From NCBI GenBank assembly GCA_013203185.1, contig JABMOS010000084.1, positions 1 through 34,205 on the forward strand: a stretch of DNA of 34,205 bases, read 5' to 3'. Below, piece after piece: positions 9,801-17,639 of the stretch (position 1 is the stretch's first letter; the number at the start of each line of letters is the position of its first letter). The stretch is from Fidelibacterota bacterium (GTDB lineage: Bacteria > Fidelibacterota > UBA8477 > JABMPR01). A program made the translations under genes and the position numbers. Under the pieces are notes generated by a model that worked only from the letters and a program-made list of their open reading frames with translations, ran no database searches and was not told where the DNA came from.

Positions 9801-10093
9801 GTGGTCATATCTACGACAACTCGGACTTCCTGTAATGTCATTCTGGCATAACCAATAAATGAGGCGTCTAGGGAGACAATACCAGGGGGAACATTCAGGA
9901 TATAAAAATGACCTGAAAGATCAGTAGCTGTTCCATAATTTGTGCCCTGAATTATAACATTTACACCGGGAAGGGGCTCTCCGGTTTTTGAGTCGGTTAC
10001 AACACCGGAGACTTTTCCAGTGGTTCCAGCAAAAACAAGCTGTACTGCCAATATGAATATGACAAGCCCAGTCAGCAAGTGACGATATTTCAT
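6893..10093 (-). CDS. TonB-dependent receptor with carboxypeptidase-regulatory-like N-terminal domain
   Basis: Outer-membrane TonB-dependent transporter of 1066 aa, driven by the proton-motive force through TonB-ExbB-ExbD; its substrate is unknown. In order: signal peptide (1-22, ending LVFAG); carboxypeptidase-regulatory/CarboxypepD_reg-like beta-sandwich (about 25-105: GKVSGVVTDSKTGEPLPGVN, GTATDLSGHFYILNVPPG); plug domain (about 115-235: LPVRDADEIVALQTGAV, LHIRGGR, YVDGVYQVND); then a 22-strand-type barrel to the end (RTFLLGVRFYMGN). The reading frame stays open to a GTG at 10108, but GGAGG lies between that GTG and the ATG at 10093, so the ATG is the true start. It is the first gene of the operon and has a promoter candidate just upstream. 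The Oar/SusC-like layout fits uptake or display of large substrates, but no SusD-like lipoprotein partner is present here. Confidence 0.9.
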   Translation of the reverse strand: MKYRHLLTGLVIFILAVQLVFAGTTGKVSGVVTDSKTGEPLPGVNVIIQGTNYGTATDLSGHFYILNVPPGIVSLDASFIGYARMTLQEVRVVVDMTTTVNISMQVEALQGQSIVVVETRPLVDSKSTNERRTIRSEDITNLPVRDADEIVALQTGAVRVGNNLHIRGGRLEEVAYYVDGVYQVNDFNRISRPQAAEVSSQALEELSFQAGGFDAEYGSATAGLINMSTKTGGRKFNIAGEIATDEFLPSEDGGKLLDKSDDGFLRTYSYGQNIYNLSINGPVLPDLTFYLNAEYQYALDRRTTSGSHPEAQYLGDLDSNGYATYEEYDVVAKYGPLPDNSETKLLATGNLLYAKKNIRIKIGGNMAQTRWNSYATTNASFNKAPFAPESIPLWKSETRAGYIRGTWTINSKTLLDFQVSSFNDGYETGHEKLWDDFFLYGLKDFPKADLDALAALDPADLQQMLANEYGPIMDIMNNRSKYEVISGSDTTYVYQPALRANGTDPTPQRQFANFSAPGTINSAYARNETGYWGMNTNLKMQRGVHELKIGGELRQYLIRYYRLGAPERLASTFFNNTPRNQEEFATDLAAGDLALGEYDQYQDYIDNYWFQAYKNAYSENMGYSIDGSSLVNTDLGDDRDGARRPTVGGIYVQDKVEMSDLIMNIGLRYDYIAANNYQFRDPSKIILDQAGAISEQVYMDADGVYSSYEPTFNLIGESVDADGTKQLTLRDPVHIISPRLGLAFPVTDRTVFHAQYGKYVQQPQLNRLFLSYTRFAANLSQGNYTTSGNPELDPVRTTSYEIGFQQAVGDAASLDMTVFYKQMTGYVQIRNVQDATPVIYARYINGDYGSIKGLSASFNLRRTGYVQATVNYTLQYAGGTGSTGAGQYKIAWQSGNYPSFVSPLDFDQRHTGSVNVDFRTTSKDRIPEAGANILFTFGSGRRYTPTTVNSEVFPATSDQPIAGLNSGVMPWFYQMDLKLDKNFTVGPIRLNTYIWVKNLLDRSNVRDVFDGTGEAGNDGWLNTASGRTWAADPQNSVELYNMRMNHPFNYENPRTFLLGVRFYMGN

Positions 10094-10135
10094 TCTTATT
10101 TCCTCCACTAACGTTTCTTTAACGCATCGACTTTA

Positions 10136-10164
10136 AGAATAGTCTAAAATAAATGGCCTTGCAA
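10136..10164 (-). promoter_or_regulatory. Candidate sigma-70-type promoter of the TonB receptor operon
   Basis: On the minus strand, TTGCAA (10164-10159) and TATTCT (10141-10136) are separated by exactly 17 nt and lie about 45 nt upstream of the receptor start. Each box matches the TTGACA/TATAAT consensus at four of six positions. It is a prediction by eye, and the FCB consensus may differ. Confidence 0.35.
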
Positions 10165-10469
10165 GTTTTTTGTGGCACTCATGAAAGCCTTATTTATCAA
10201 CAGTTATAGGAATTATTCAGCAATAACAATTACCTGTACAATCTCTGAAAACCCAAGCATAGAAAGGAACAGCTCCATCCTCGTTGTTTCAGATGGTGCG
10301 CGTGTATGTAAATTCTATATAGTGCATTGTAGCATGTTCATTTATAACAATTGAATCAGTTTGGTAAATCGCAAGAAACAAACCCCCAACCGAGGGGAAG
10401 CGTAATCTGGGACTCATTTAGTAATGATTGCCACCCAAGGGATAATAAAAACTGAGTAAAAATGAATAC
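10165..10469. other. Intergenic region between clpX and the TonB receptor operon
   Basis: There is no credible gene here; the short open frames have no ribosome-binding site and no protein-like composition. The clpX side carries a weak terminator candidate (10382-10397), and the receptor side carries the promoter candidate listed separately. No long repeat or RNA gene was seen. Confidence 0.6.
10376..10397 (-). terminator. Possible terminator downstream of clpX
   Basis: On the minus strand CCCC, a six-base loop and GGGG (10397-10394 with 10387-10384) are followed by the T-rich run GTTTGTTTCTT. The stem is only 4-5 bp and lies about 75 nt after the clpX stop, so the call is weak. Confidence 0.35.
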
Positions 10470-11702
10470 CTAGCTGAGACGAGGAGGCTTACCATCTTTG
10501 ACAACTGCCCTGGTAATTACGCATTTTTTAATGCCCTCCCAGTCAGGTAAATCAAACATTATATCCTGCATAACCTTTTCCATAGATCGACGTAAAGCAC
10601 GGGCACCTGTACCCACTTGTTGAGCCTCATCAATAATGGCATCCAAGGCCTTTTCTTCAATGATCAGTTCAACGCCTTCAATCTCAAACATTTTTTGATA
10701 TTGCTTGACCAGAGCATTACGAGGCTCCAATAGAATTGAATGCAAAGCTTCTCTGGTGAGATCTTCCAAAGCAGCCAGTACAGGCAGCCTTCCTATTAGC
10801 TCCGGGATAAGTCCATACTGCAGCAAATCTTCAGGCTCTACAACCCGTAAAAGTTCAGCACCTTTTAGGGGTGTATCCTCTTTATCAAAACTGGAGAACC
10901 CTAATAAGGTCTTTTTGCGGCGACGAGCAATGATGTCTTCAATCCCCTCAAATGCCCCACCAACAATAAACAGAATATTTTTTGTATTAATAGAGACTAA
11001 GGGCTGTTCAGGATGTTTCCTGCCACCCTTTGGTGGCACCTGAGCAACAGTACCTTCTAATATCTTGAGGAGTGCCTGTTGGACACCCTCACCAGAAACA
11101 TCACGGGTGATAGATGCATTGGCGGAACGACGTGATATTTTGTCAATTTCATCTACATAAATGATACCGGCTTCAGTGGCTTGAACATCATAATCTGCAG
11201 ACTGAAGAAGGCGGACCAGAATATTCTCTACATCCTCCCCAACATAACCAGCTTCTGTAAGCACAGTTGCATCAGCGATGGCAAAAGGAACATCCAGGAA
11301 ACTTGCCAGGGCCCGGGCAAGAAGCGTTTTACCTGTGCCTGTGGGTCCCATAAGTAAAATATTGCTCTTCTCCAGATCAATTTCGTGCTCATCGTCTTGA
11401 ACCATAATACGTTTATAGTGATTGTGCACTGCCACAGATACAGCACGTTTAGCCTGCTCCTGACCAATGACATAATCGTCGAGATGAGATTTAATTTCAA
11501 CTGGTTTAGGGATATCTTCAATGGAGGAAAACAAACTATATGATTTGTTCACTCCTGGAGCTTCATCTTTAACTATCTGTTGAGCCTGATCGATACAACG
11601 CCCACAAATGTTTGAACCTGTTGGACTGGCGATGAGCATACCAGTTTCATCCTGGGGTCTTCCACAAAAGGAACAAGTTTTCCCCTGTTTTACTTTTGCC
11701 AA
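10470..11702 (-). CDS. clpX: ATP-dependent Clp protease ATP-binding subunit ClpX
   Basis: AAA+ unfoldase that recognises and unfolds substrates and threads them into ClpP; cytoplasmic. The 410-aa length is normal. In order: four-cysteine zinc-binding domain (C10, C13, C33, C36); Walker A GPTGTGKT (119-126); pore loop GYVGED (152-157); Walker B IIYVDEID (D184, E185); the ClpP-docking LGF loop (267-269); sensor 2 GARALRR near the C-terminus. All functional motifs are intact. The start is a TTG at 11702-11700: the zinc domain begins at once, the next methionine falls inside it, and GAGG lies eight bases upstream. The gap to the clpP stop is only 4 nt, so the two are surely co-transcribed and probably translationally coupled. 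Confidence 0.98.
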   Translation of the reverse strand: MAKVKQGKTCSFCGRPQDETGMLIASPTGSNICGRCIDQAQQIVKDEAPGVNKSYSLFSSIEDIPKPVEIKSHLDDYVIGQEQAKRAVSVAVHNHYKRIMVQDDEHEIDLEKSNILLMGPTGTGKTLLARALASFLDVPFAIADATVLTEAGYVGEDVENILVRLLQSADYDVQATEAGIIYVDEIDKISRRSANASITRDVSGEGVQQALLKILEGTVAQVPPKGGRKHPEQPLVSINTKNILFIVGGAFEGIEDIIARRRKKTLLGFSSFDKEDTPLKGAELLRVVEPEDLLQYGLIPELIGRLPVLAALEDLTREALHSILLEPRNALVKQYQKMFEIEGVELIIEEKALDAIIDEAQQVGTGARALRRSMEKVMQDIMFDLPDWEGIKKCVITRAVVKDGKPPRLS

Positions 11703-11706
11703 AGAT

Positions 11707-12306
11707 TTAACCTCGTTTTTCGAGAATTTCGTCTACGATGCCATAGGCAACAGCTTCTGGGGCAGACATAAAATAGTTTCTGTCAGCGTCCTTCTCAATT
11801 TGAGAAACCCGCTTGCCACAAAACTTGGCCAGCATCTGATTCAACTTATGCTTGGTCTTCTGAATCTCTTCAGCTGCAATGACAATGTCTGATGCCTGTC
11901 CTTCAGTCCCACCCAGAGGTTGATGAATCATAATTCTTGAGTTGGGGAGCGTATAACGCTTACCCTTGGCACCGGCTCCTAGTAAGAGGGCACCCATACT
12001 GGAGGCCTGACCAACCACAATGGTGGACACATCAGGTTTGATAAAATTCATGGTGTCCATAATGGCCATACCGGATGTGATTATGCCACCAGGAGAGTTT
12101 ATATATAAGTTTATGTCCTTCTCGCTATCCTCAGCTTCTAGAAACAATAACTGTGCAACAACGAGAGACGCAACATTATCATCAATAGGTGTACTCAGGA
12201 AGATGATGCGTTCTTTAAGTAAGCGACTATATATATCATAAGCTCGTTCTGAACGGCCAGTTTGTTCAACAACCATCGGTACGAGTTGATTAGTGAGAGT
12301 GTGCAT
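11707..12306 (-). CDS. clpP: ATP-dependent Clp protease proteolytic subunit ClpP (Ser-His-Asn active site)
   Basis: Self-compartmentalising serine peptidase that degrades substrates fed by ClpX. At 199 aa it covers the whole family length. The nucleophile is S103 in GQASSMGA and the base is H128 in [10 protein letters not shown]. Aligning [15 protein letters not shown] with the E. coli segment ERDTERDRFLSAPEA puts N177 (codon AAC, 11778-11776) where the catalytic Asp should be, so the triad reads Ser-His-Asn. The rest is conserved, including INSPGG and the YGIVDEIL end. The ATG has GGAGG five bases upstream, and both lie inside the end of tig (17-nt overlap). It is in the tig-clpP-clpX operon. 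Identity is certain; full peptidase activity is an open question (see findings). Confidence 0.97.
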   Translation of the reverse strand: MHTLTNQLVPMVVEQTGRSERAYDIYSRLLKERIIFLSTPIDDNVASLVVAQLLFLEAEDSEKDINLYINSPGGIITSGMAIMDTMNFIKPDVSTIVVGQASSMGALLLGAGAKGKRYTLPNSRIMIHQPLGGTEGQASDIVIAAEEIQKTKHKLNQMLAKFCGKRVSQIEKDADRNYFMSAPEAVAYGIVDEILEKRG

Positions 12307-13582
12307 GGTAGCCTCCGATTTCTTTGCTAGTGGCTTTTTTAACTTTTACTTTTGCGAATGATTCTATGTGAGCAAATATTTTCTTCTCAAGGATATCATC
12401 TTTAATCTGAGGTAGATATTGTTTATCACGATAAAGTGCTTTCATCTTTTCGGCATCACCAGGCATTTGTGCCACAAGCTCATCGAGTTTTAATTCTACA
12501 TCTTCATCAGTGACTTCTATCTTTGCAGTGGCAATGAGTTTTTTGCGAATGAGGTACCAGGATAATTCCCAGATAGCGCGTTCTTTATTTTGTTCACGAA
12601 CTTCTTCTTCGTTCACATCAGCACCACGTTCCTGGCGTACGCGTTCAACAAGCTTTCCCAGGTAGTCCTCAATCATAACTTCAGGGACTTCAAGTTTGGT
12701 TTCTTCAACCAGCTTATTGGCCAGGTTTTGATCCTGAGCTCTCAAGACATCATAGTCCAATTGCTTCTGAATATCCTCGCGACTACTCTCTTTTAGAGCA
12801 TCGAGAGTTTCAAATTTAGGATCAACCTGTTTGGCAAAGTCGTCATTCAATTCAGGAAGAACATGAGTTTCAACTGCTTTTACTTGCATGCGAATATGAA
12901 GATCCTCAGCATCCTTGGTCTGGGCCGGGATATCAAAACTAACCTCATCGCCCACTTTAGAGCCAATGAGTTTCTTACCCACATCTCCACCAAAAACACC
13001 ATCACCAATTTTAATGTAACGATCTTCCACAGAGCTACCTTCAATGGCAACTCCCTCTTCATCCAGGTACTGAAGATCACCCTTTATTAGATCACCATCT
13101 ACTGCGCCATCATCACGAATTTCAACTTCTGCAAAACGTTCCTGCAAATGTTCCAATGCATGGGCAATATCTTCATCAGTGGCAGAGTATTCGGTTTTGG
13201 TAATCTTAAATCCAGACTGATAGTCGAACATTTTAAAATCTGGTTCTACCTGGAGTTTAAGCGAAAATTCAAGATCTTTACCGATATCAAATTCAGACAT
13301 ATCCTCAATACTACCCTGATCAATAGGCGCCAGATCATTATCCATGATGGCTTTGTAATATGCAGCCTGTACCGTCTCATCCAGAATATCAGCCAGTACG
13401 CTAGGCCCATAGGATTGCAGCATAATTTTTCTGGGTATTTTCCCCGGTCTGAATCCAGGACGATTTACCTGTTTATTTAGTTTGGTCAATTTCTTTTCGA
13501 AACCGGGCTCCATTTCGGACCACTCCACGCTAATCTTCAGTGTTCTTTCGTGAGGTTTCCCAACTTCAATCTTGATATCCAC
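12290..13582 (-). CDS. tig: Trigger factor, ribosome-associated chaperone and peptidyl-prolyl isomerase
   Basis: It binds at the ribosome exit tunnel and shields nascent chains. The 430-aa length is typical. The N-terminal ribosome-binding domain carries the signature GFRPGKIP at 43-50. The FKBP-like isomerase domain spans about 150-245 ([38 protein letters not shown]). The helical C-terminal domain follows and ends in a short basic and histidine-rich tail ([18 protein letters not shown]). The start is GTG at 13582-13580, preceded by GGGAGAG; no ATG gives a full N-terminus. It is the first gene of the tig-clpP-clpX operon, an order also found in E. coli, and its last codons contain the clpP ribosome-binding site. 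A 7-bp hairpin lies in its leader. Confidence 0.97.
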   Translation of the reverse strand: MDIKIEVGKPHERTLKISVEWSEMEPGFEKKLTKLNKQVNRPGFRPGKIPRKIMLQSYGPSVLADILDETVQAAYYKAIMDNDLAPIDQGSIEDMSEFDIGKDLEFSLKLQVEPDFKMFDYQSGFKITKTEYSATDEDIAHALEHLQERFAEVEIRDDGAVDGDLIKGDLQYLDEEGVAIEGSSVEDRYIKIGDGVFGGDVGKKLIGSKVGDEVSFDIPAQTKDAEDLHIRMQVKAVETHVLPELNDDFAKQVDPKFETLDALKESSREDIQKQLDYDVLRAQDQNLANKLVEETKLEVPEVMIEDYLGKLVERVRQERGADVNEEEVREQNKERAIWELSWYLIRKKLIATAKIEVTDEDVELKLDELVAQMPGDAEKMKALYRDKQYLPQIKDDILEKKIFAHIESFAKVKVKKATSKEIGGYHAHSH

Positions 13583-13610
13583 AAATCTCTCCCATTCAAT
13601 CTATATTCAA

Positions 13611-13637
13611 GCCAGATCACATTTTTTTATATCTGGC
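13611..13637. promoter_or_regulatory. Inverted repeat in the tig leader
   Basis: GCCAGAT (13611-13617) and ATCTGGC (13631-13637) form a perfect 7-bp inverted repeat around a 13-nt loop with a T7 run, 29-55 nt upstream of the tig GTG. It could be an RNA hairpin in the tig 5' leader or a protein-binding site in the tig/anmK divergent region. No heat-shock CIRCE sequence was recognised. Confidence 0.4.
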
Positions 13638-13789
13638 ATCATTCCAAAATAGCGAGGCAAGATAGTTGGGAACCCATGCAAGTGGAATGAAAATCCGTGC
13701 TCCTTTTCACCGGAGCTTCAACACTGAATATTTATTGCCATGGCTGTCTGGGATATTGATTTTCCAATAGAATAATCGCAGTTTGAGGG

Positions 13790-14926
13790 ATGGCTAAGAA
13801 TCAAGCGGTTCAACAAATTAAAATCCTGGGGCTGATGACAGGTAGTTCAGCAGATGGTCTGGATTTGTGTCTGGTGGGATTTACTGGCCAGGATCATTCC
13901 CCAGATTTTGAAGTGTTGTACAGCCAAGAGATTCCATATCCAGCGTCCTTCCAGAAAAGTTTCAGAAACCCACTTTTATTGAGCGATGATCAAATCGCCA
14001 TTTTAGATAAAGAGCTGGGCTTGTGGTTTGCAGCAGAAATCGATAAGGTTAATCTTGAGTTCGATTTCATTGCTTCCCATGGTCAGACCATTAAACACGA
14101 GCCACCCTTCTTCTCGCTCCAGATCGGAAAGCCCCAGGCCATGGCTGACAAATTCAATTGTCCAGTGATCTACGACTTTAGAACTGCAGATATTGGACAG
14201 GGAGGGCAAGGCGCTCCCCTCATCCCCATCGTTGAGCAATACCTGATTCAAGAGGAATACTCTGATGTTCTTTCATTGAATATTGGTGGTATTGCCAATA
14301 TTTCGATTGTGCCTGGATCAAATAACCCAGCTCCCTTGCTAGCATGGGACACTGGCCCTGGAAACACGCTTATAGACAAGGCAGTTGGATTGTTCACAAA
14401 TGGTAAGCTGGCCTATGACAAAGATGGCCAACTCGCTTCCCAGGGAAAAGTAAATAGAAAACTTCTTGATGAGTTACTTAGACATGAGTTTTATCAACGC
14501 CCTCCTCCACGATCTGCAGGACAGGAACAGTTTGGTGATTCCTATTTTCAAAATATTCTAAAACAGTTTTATCCAGAGAGTAAGCAATCCTTTAAAGATT
14601 TCATATACACGCTTACGCTTTTGACGGCAAAAACTATTGCAGTAAGTATTGAATCCCTTTCCTCCATGTATTCACCTGTATCAATGTTAGTTTCTGGTGG
14701 CGGAGCATTTAATAAAACCCTTATGGATTTATTGAGGAATGAAGTTCCTGGCATTGCCATGAGTAATTTTGATGTGGGAGGGGTGATTGCAGGCAATAAG
14801 GAGGCCTTCGGCTTCGCCTATCTTGGATATCTATTTACAAATGGATTAACTGGAAATTTACCCAGCGTAACTGGGGCTCGAAAGGCAGTCACGCTGGGTA
14901 AACTATGTGAGCCGCAAACTAGTTAG
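13790..14926 (+). CDS. anmK: Anhydro-N-acetylmuramic acid kinase
   Basis: It phosphorylates and opens 1,6-anhydro-N-acetylmuramic acid to MurNAc-6-phosphate, a step in recycling of the cell wall; cytoplasmic. The 378 aa match the family length. Motifs of the ASKHA-fold kinase: phosphate-binding GLMTGSSADGLD (14-25), SHGQTIKH, RTADIGQGGQGAPLIP, LNIGGIANIS, the catalytic-region WDTGPGNTLID, and VSGGGAFNKTLM near the C-terminus. The ATG at 13790 is the only possible start because a TGA lies two codons upstream; the GAGGG just before it is unusually close. It converges with the LOG-family gene on the other strand, and the two stop codons overlap (TAG at 14924-14926, TAA at 14925-14923). No murQ or nagZ is adjacent. 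Confidence 0.95.
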   Translation: MAKNQAVQQIKILGLMTGSSADGLDLCLVGFTGQDHSPDFEVLYSQEIPYPASFQKSFRNPLLLSDDQIAILDKELGLWFAAEIDKVNLEFDFIASHGQTIKHEPPFFSLQIGKPQAMADKFNCPVIYDFRTADIGQGGQGAPLIPIVEQYLIQEEYSDVLSLNIGGIANISIVPGSNNPAPLLAWDTGPGNTLIDKAVGLFTNGKLAYDKDGQLASQGKVNRKLLDELLRHEFYQRPPPRSAGQEQFGDSYFQNILKQFYPESKQSFKDFIYTLTLLTAKTIAVSIESLSSMYSPVSMLVSGGGAFNKTLMDLLRNEVPGIAMSNFDVGGVIAGNKEAFGFAYLGYLFTNGLTGNLPSVTGARKAVTLGKLCEPQTS

Positions 14927-15738
14927 TCTTTGGTGGGAATCTCTTCCAGGTAGAGCTCTGTCAGCTGTTTGGTGAGATAGTCAAAGGCATCATCAACACT
15001 ATCCGTTTGATAACAGAGATCTAGATCCGAATGACTTATGGTTCCGAAATCAGCCAGACCCTGCAAGTCAATCATCTTATCCCAGAACCTGGATCCAAAC
15101 AATAAAATGGGCATATGTTTGCTGATCTTTTTGGTTTGTATCAAAGTTAAGGTTTCAAACAATTCATCAAAAGTTCCAAATCCACCAGGAAAAGCAATTA
15201 ATGCTTTGGCAAGATAGACAAACCAATATTTCCGCATAAAGAAGTAATGGAATTCCATCTCCAATTCACGACTGATATAAGGATTACCAGATTGTTCAAA
15301 AGGCAATGATATATTCAAACCAATTGAAAGACCTTTTGCTTCAGCTGCTCCCCTATTGGCTGCTTCCATGATGCCTGGACCACCGCCTGTTGAAACAATA
15401 AAGCGACGTTTGCTTTGTTTTAATTTTTTTGACCAGGCTGTCATTTTGTAGGCCAATTCGCGGGCATCTTCATAATATCTGGACATCCCCAAATCTCGTT
15501 CCAGTTGCTCTAATTTTTCGACACTGCTTCCCTCTGCTTTGGCCTTTTCAATGGCCTGGGTGACAATATGTTTGGGCTGGGTCCTGGCTGATCCAAAGAA
15601 CACGATAGTATCCTGAATCTTATTTTTCCTGAATACTTCCTCAGGTCCCACATATTCGCTCATGATGCGTAAGAGGCGACCCCTGGGGCTATGTATGAGT
15701 TCCTGGTTATCGTAAAATTTTTCTGTGCGTTTTTTCAT
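14923..15738 (-). CDS. LOG/TIGR00730-family Rossmann-fold protein, putative nucleotide 5'-monophosphate phosphoribohydrolase
   Basis: Members of this family cleave the N-glycosidic bond of nucleoside monophosphates, including cytokinin-type nucleotides; many were once mis-annotated as lysine decarboxylases. Diagnostic motifs are present: TGGGPGIMEAANRGA (117-131) and PGGFGTFDELFE (184-195). The protein has 271 aa, longer than plant-type LOG (about 190-200), because of about 45 extra N-terminal residues and a charged insertion at 66-92. The physiological substrate cannot be inferred. AGGA lies nine bases before the ATG. It is probably a single-gene unit: the trpB2 terminator lies upstream, and it converges with anmK. 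Confidence 0.9.
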   Translation of the reverse strand: MKKRTEKFYDNQELIHSPRGRLLRIMSEYVGPEEVFRKNKIQDTIVFFGSARTQPKHIVTQAIEKAKAEGSSVEKLEQLERDLGMSRYYEDARELAYKMTAWSKKLKQSKRRFIVSTGGGPGIMEAANRGAAEAKGLSIGLNISLPFEQSGNPYISRELEMEFHYFFMRKYWFVYLAKALIAFPGGFGTFDELFETLTLIQTKKISKHMPILLFGSRFWDKMIDLQGLADFGTISHSDLDLCYQTDSVDDAFDYLTKQLTELYLEEIPTKD

Positions 15739-15910
15739 TTTCTTTTTTCCTAAACTACTTCTATAGGTTCTTGTCTACTTTTTTTAAGGACACGAAAATA
15801 GTCTTGAAATGTTCAATTCATAGTTGAAACGGAAAATATCATCTTTTGAAATCTGAAGCATATGCTCCGAAATAGATGGGTCTTCGTGATGACATAAGGG
15901 CTTATCCCAT

Positions 15911-16012
15911 GTAGTCTTCGCGAGCGATGGTACTGAGTTTGGCGATCTCCATACCCTCCCAAGCCCAGAGTTTGGGGATTGCCACGGTCGATGCACTCCC
16001 TCGCAATGACCC
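15911..16012. repeat. Diverged palindromic repeat element (CATTGCGAG...GGCAATCYCC type)
   Basis: The left arm (15911-15950) contains GTCTTCGCGAGCGATGG and ends TTGGCGATCTCC. The right arm (15974-16012) reads GGGGATTGCCACGG and ends CCTCGCAATGACC. The arms are imperfect reverse complements without gaps, best matched at both ends, around a 23-nt centre. The GTCATTGCGAG / GGCAATCTCC pairing is a pattern I recall from intergenic dispersed repeats in many unrelated draft genomes. This is the only copy in the window. Confidence 0.6.
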
Positions 16013-16085
16013 TCCATACGGGTTCAGATACTGGTGGTTGACCCAGTCTATCGAAGAAAGATTCGTTCCTGATGTGCATAAATGT

Positions 16086-16119
16086 AAAAGCCCCTGACAT
16101 TGAAGATCGCCAGGGGCTT
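16086..16119 (-). terminator. Terminator downstream of trpB2
   Basis: A perfect 9-bp stem AAGCCCCTG/CAGGGGCTT (16088-16096 with 16111-16119) with a 14-nt loop. On the minus strand it ends in CTTTTACATT, a short T-run, about 57 nt after the trpB2 stop. Confidence 0.75.
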
Positions 16120-16175
16120 CATTAACCAAGGAGGTTCCAGCGTTTGGTGTTTAATAACGCCGGTTTGTGAGAGTT

Positions 16176-17534
16176 CTAGTCTGCGTTTGGAAGGCCTTCC
16201 GTGGAGGCAAAGCCCACTGCCAATTCTTCATCCGTGGGGCGATAATCAGTCAAATTTCCTGCAAAATATGCATCGTAGGCTGACATATCGAAATGTCCGT
16301 GTCCACTGAGATTAAAGAGGATGGTTTTTTCCTCGCCTGCTTCACGTGCCTCAATGGCAGCATCAATAGCTCCTTTAATGGCATGTGCAGATTCAGGCGC
16401 AGGGATAATTCCTTCTGTTTTCGCAAAGAGAGCTGCAGCGTCAAAAACCTCAACTTGATGATAGGCGTAGGCATCTACCAGGCCTTGTTTCACTACATGG
16501 GAAAGCAGGGGTGCCATGCCGTGATAGCGTAATCCACCGGCGTGAATCCCTGGAGGCATAAAGGTATGACCGAGCGTGTGCATTGATACAAGGGGGGTCA
16601 TCTGGGCCATATCTCCAAAATCATAGGTAAAACTTCCCCGTGTCAAGGTTGGGCATGCAGTAGGTTCAATGGCTCTAAAATCAATGTCTGCGCCATTGAT
16701 TTTATCGCGGAGGTATGGGAATGCCAATCCGGCAAAATTACTGCCTCCCCCCACACAGCCGATGACGATATCTGGTTTATCCCCGGCGATCTCCATCTGT
16801 TTTTTTGCTTCAAGTCCGATAACAGTCTGGTGCAGCAGCACATGATTTAACACAGATCCAAGGGCATATTTGGTGTTATCCTTAGTGGCTGCATCTTCAA
16901 CTGCTTCTGAGATAGCAATACCCAGTGATCCTGTACTATCAGGGTTTTCAGCCAGGATTTTCTGACCGAATTGAGTATCCATACTGGGGCTGGCTACAAT
17001 TTTCGCACCCCAAGTTTCCATCATGGATCTGCGATATGGTTTTTGTGTGTAACTGACTTTCACCATATAGACTTTAACTTCAAGTCCAAACATCTGTCCA
17101 GCCAGCGCCATTGAGCTTCCCCACTGTCCGGCACCCGTCTCAGTGGCAATCCGCTCTACACCCTCTTGCTTATTGTAATAGGCTTGCGCAATAGCTGTAT
17201 TGGGTTTGTGACTCCCTGCAGGGCTGACACCTTCATACTTAAAATAAATTTTCGCTGGTGTTTTCAGTGCTGCTTCCAGACCAGTAGCCCTGATAAGGGG
17301 CGATGGTCTCCACATCCTTAATCCTTCCATAACTGGCTCAGGGATGGCAATTTCCCGCTCCATGCTCATTTCCTGTTCAATCAAAGCCATGGGAAAAAGG
17401 GGTGCCAGATCATCTGGTCCCAGAGGTTGGAGGGTTCCAGGATGCAATGGAGGCAAAGGTGCTGACGTCAAATCTGCAGCAATGTTGTACCATGTTTTCG
17501 GCATATCGTTTTCTGAAAGAAAAATTTTCTTCAC
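16176..17534 (-). CDS. trpB2: TrpB2-type tryptophan synthase beta-subunit-like PLP enzyme
   Basis: Pyridoxal-phosphate enzyme of the TrpB2 (TIGR01415-like) branch, expected to make tryptophan from indole and serine without a tightly bound TrpA. The 452 aa exceed classical TrpB (about 400) because of the longer N-terminus typical of TrpB2. The PLP-binding lysine is K110 in [19 protein letters not shown] (132-141) is the substrate-carboxylate loop; the PLP-phosphate loop is [11 protein letters not shown] (259-269). [12 protein letters not shown] and [11 protein letters not shown] are also family-typical. The start is GTG at 17534, with GAGGAG five bases upstream. It follows a TrpR-family gene (105-nt gap) and has its own terminator. 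No trpA or other trp gene is in the window, so it may work as an indole-salvage enzyme. Confidence 0.92.
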   Translation of the reverse strand: MKKIFLSENDMPKTWYNIAADLTSAPLPPLHPGTLQPLGPDDLAPLFPMALIEQEMSMEREIAIPEPVMEGLRMWRPSPLIRATGLEAALKTPAKIYFKYEGVSPAGSHKPNTAIAQAYYNKQEGVERIATETGAGQWGSSMALAGQMFGLEVKVYMVKVSYTQKPYRRSMMETWGAKIVASPSMDTQFGQKILAENPDSTGSLGIAISEAVEDAATKDNTKYALGSVLNHVLLHQTVIGLEAKKQMEIAGDKPDIVIGCVGGGSNFAGLAFPYLRDKINGADIDFRAIEPTACPTLTRGSFTYDFGDMAQMTPLVSMHTLGHTFMPPGIHAGGLRYHGMAPLLSHVVKQGLVDAYAYHQVEVFDAAALFAKTEGIIPAPESAHAIKGAIDAAIEAREAGEEKTILFNLSGHGHFDMSAYDAYFAGNLTDYRPTDEELAVGFASTEGLPNAD

Positions 17535-17570
17535 GGTTACTCCTCGGGTTCTCTTCTTGTATTATTGTTT

Positions 17571-17600
17571 AAAGAAAGGCAACCCGGCACATACGCCAGG
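17571..17600 (-). promoter_or_regulatory. Hairpin with U-rich tail between trpR and trpB2
   Basis: On the minus strand CCTGGC, loop GTATGT and GCCGGG (17600-17583) form a 6-bp stem with one G-U pair, followed by TTGCCTTTCTTT. This may be a partial terminator or attenuator between the regulator and trpB2. No Trp-codon leader peptide accompanies it. Confidence 0.35.
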
Positions 17601-17639
17601 TCCACCATAATGGGTGTCGTGAAGGCTCAGCAGAGAATT

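Larger units (their letters stand above)
15739..16175. other. Non-coding region with a dispersed-repeat-like element
   Basis: 437 bases between the LOG-family start and the trpB2 stop. Several short frames cross it, but they read through inverted-repeat DNA and look like no protein family. It holds the palindromic element at 15911-16012 and the terminator at 16086-16119. I saw no RNA gene. Confidence 0.7.

Noticed and set aside
10094-10108. GTG start for the TonB receptor, five codons upstream
   Set aside because: The GGAGG ribosome-binding site lies inside those codons and is placed for the ATG at 10093.
10165-10190. Sigma-54 promoter suggested by TGGCAC near 10173
   Set aside because: The spacing between GG and the downstream GC is 11 instead of 10, and on that strand no gene follows.
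15784-16129. Overlapping reading frames of 75-95 codons on the minus strand
   Set aside because: They read through the palindromic element in several frames, have no ribosome-binding site and resemble the spurious proteins often predicted from such repeats.
17535-17639. T-box or Trp-codon leader peptide before trpB2
   Set aside because: A GGTGGACC stretch recalls the T-box bulge but lacks the full motif, there is no room for stem I, and the short frame there has no Trp codon.
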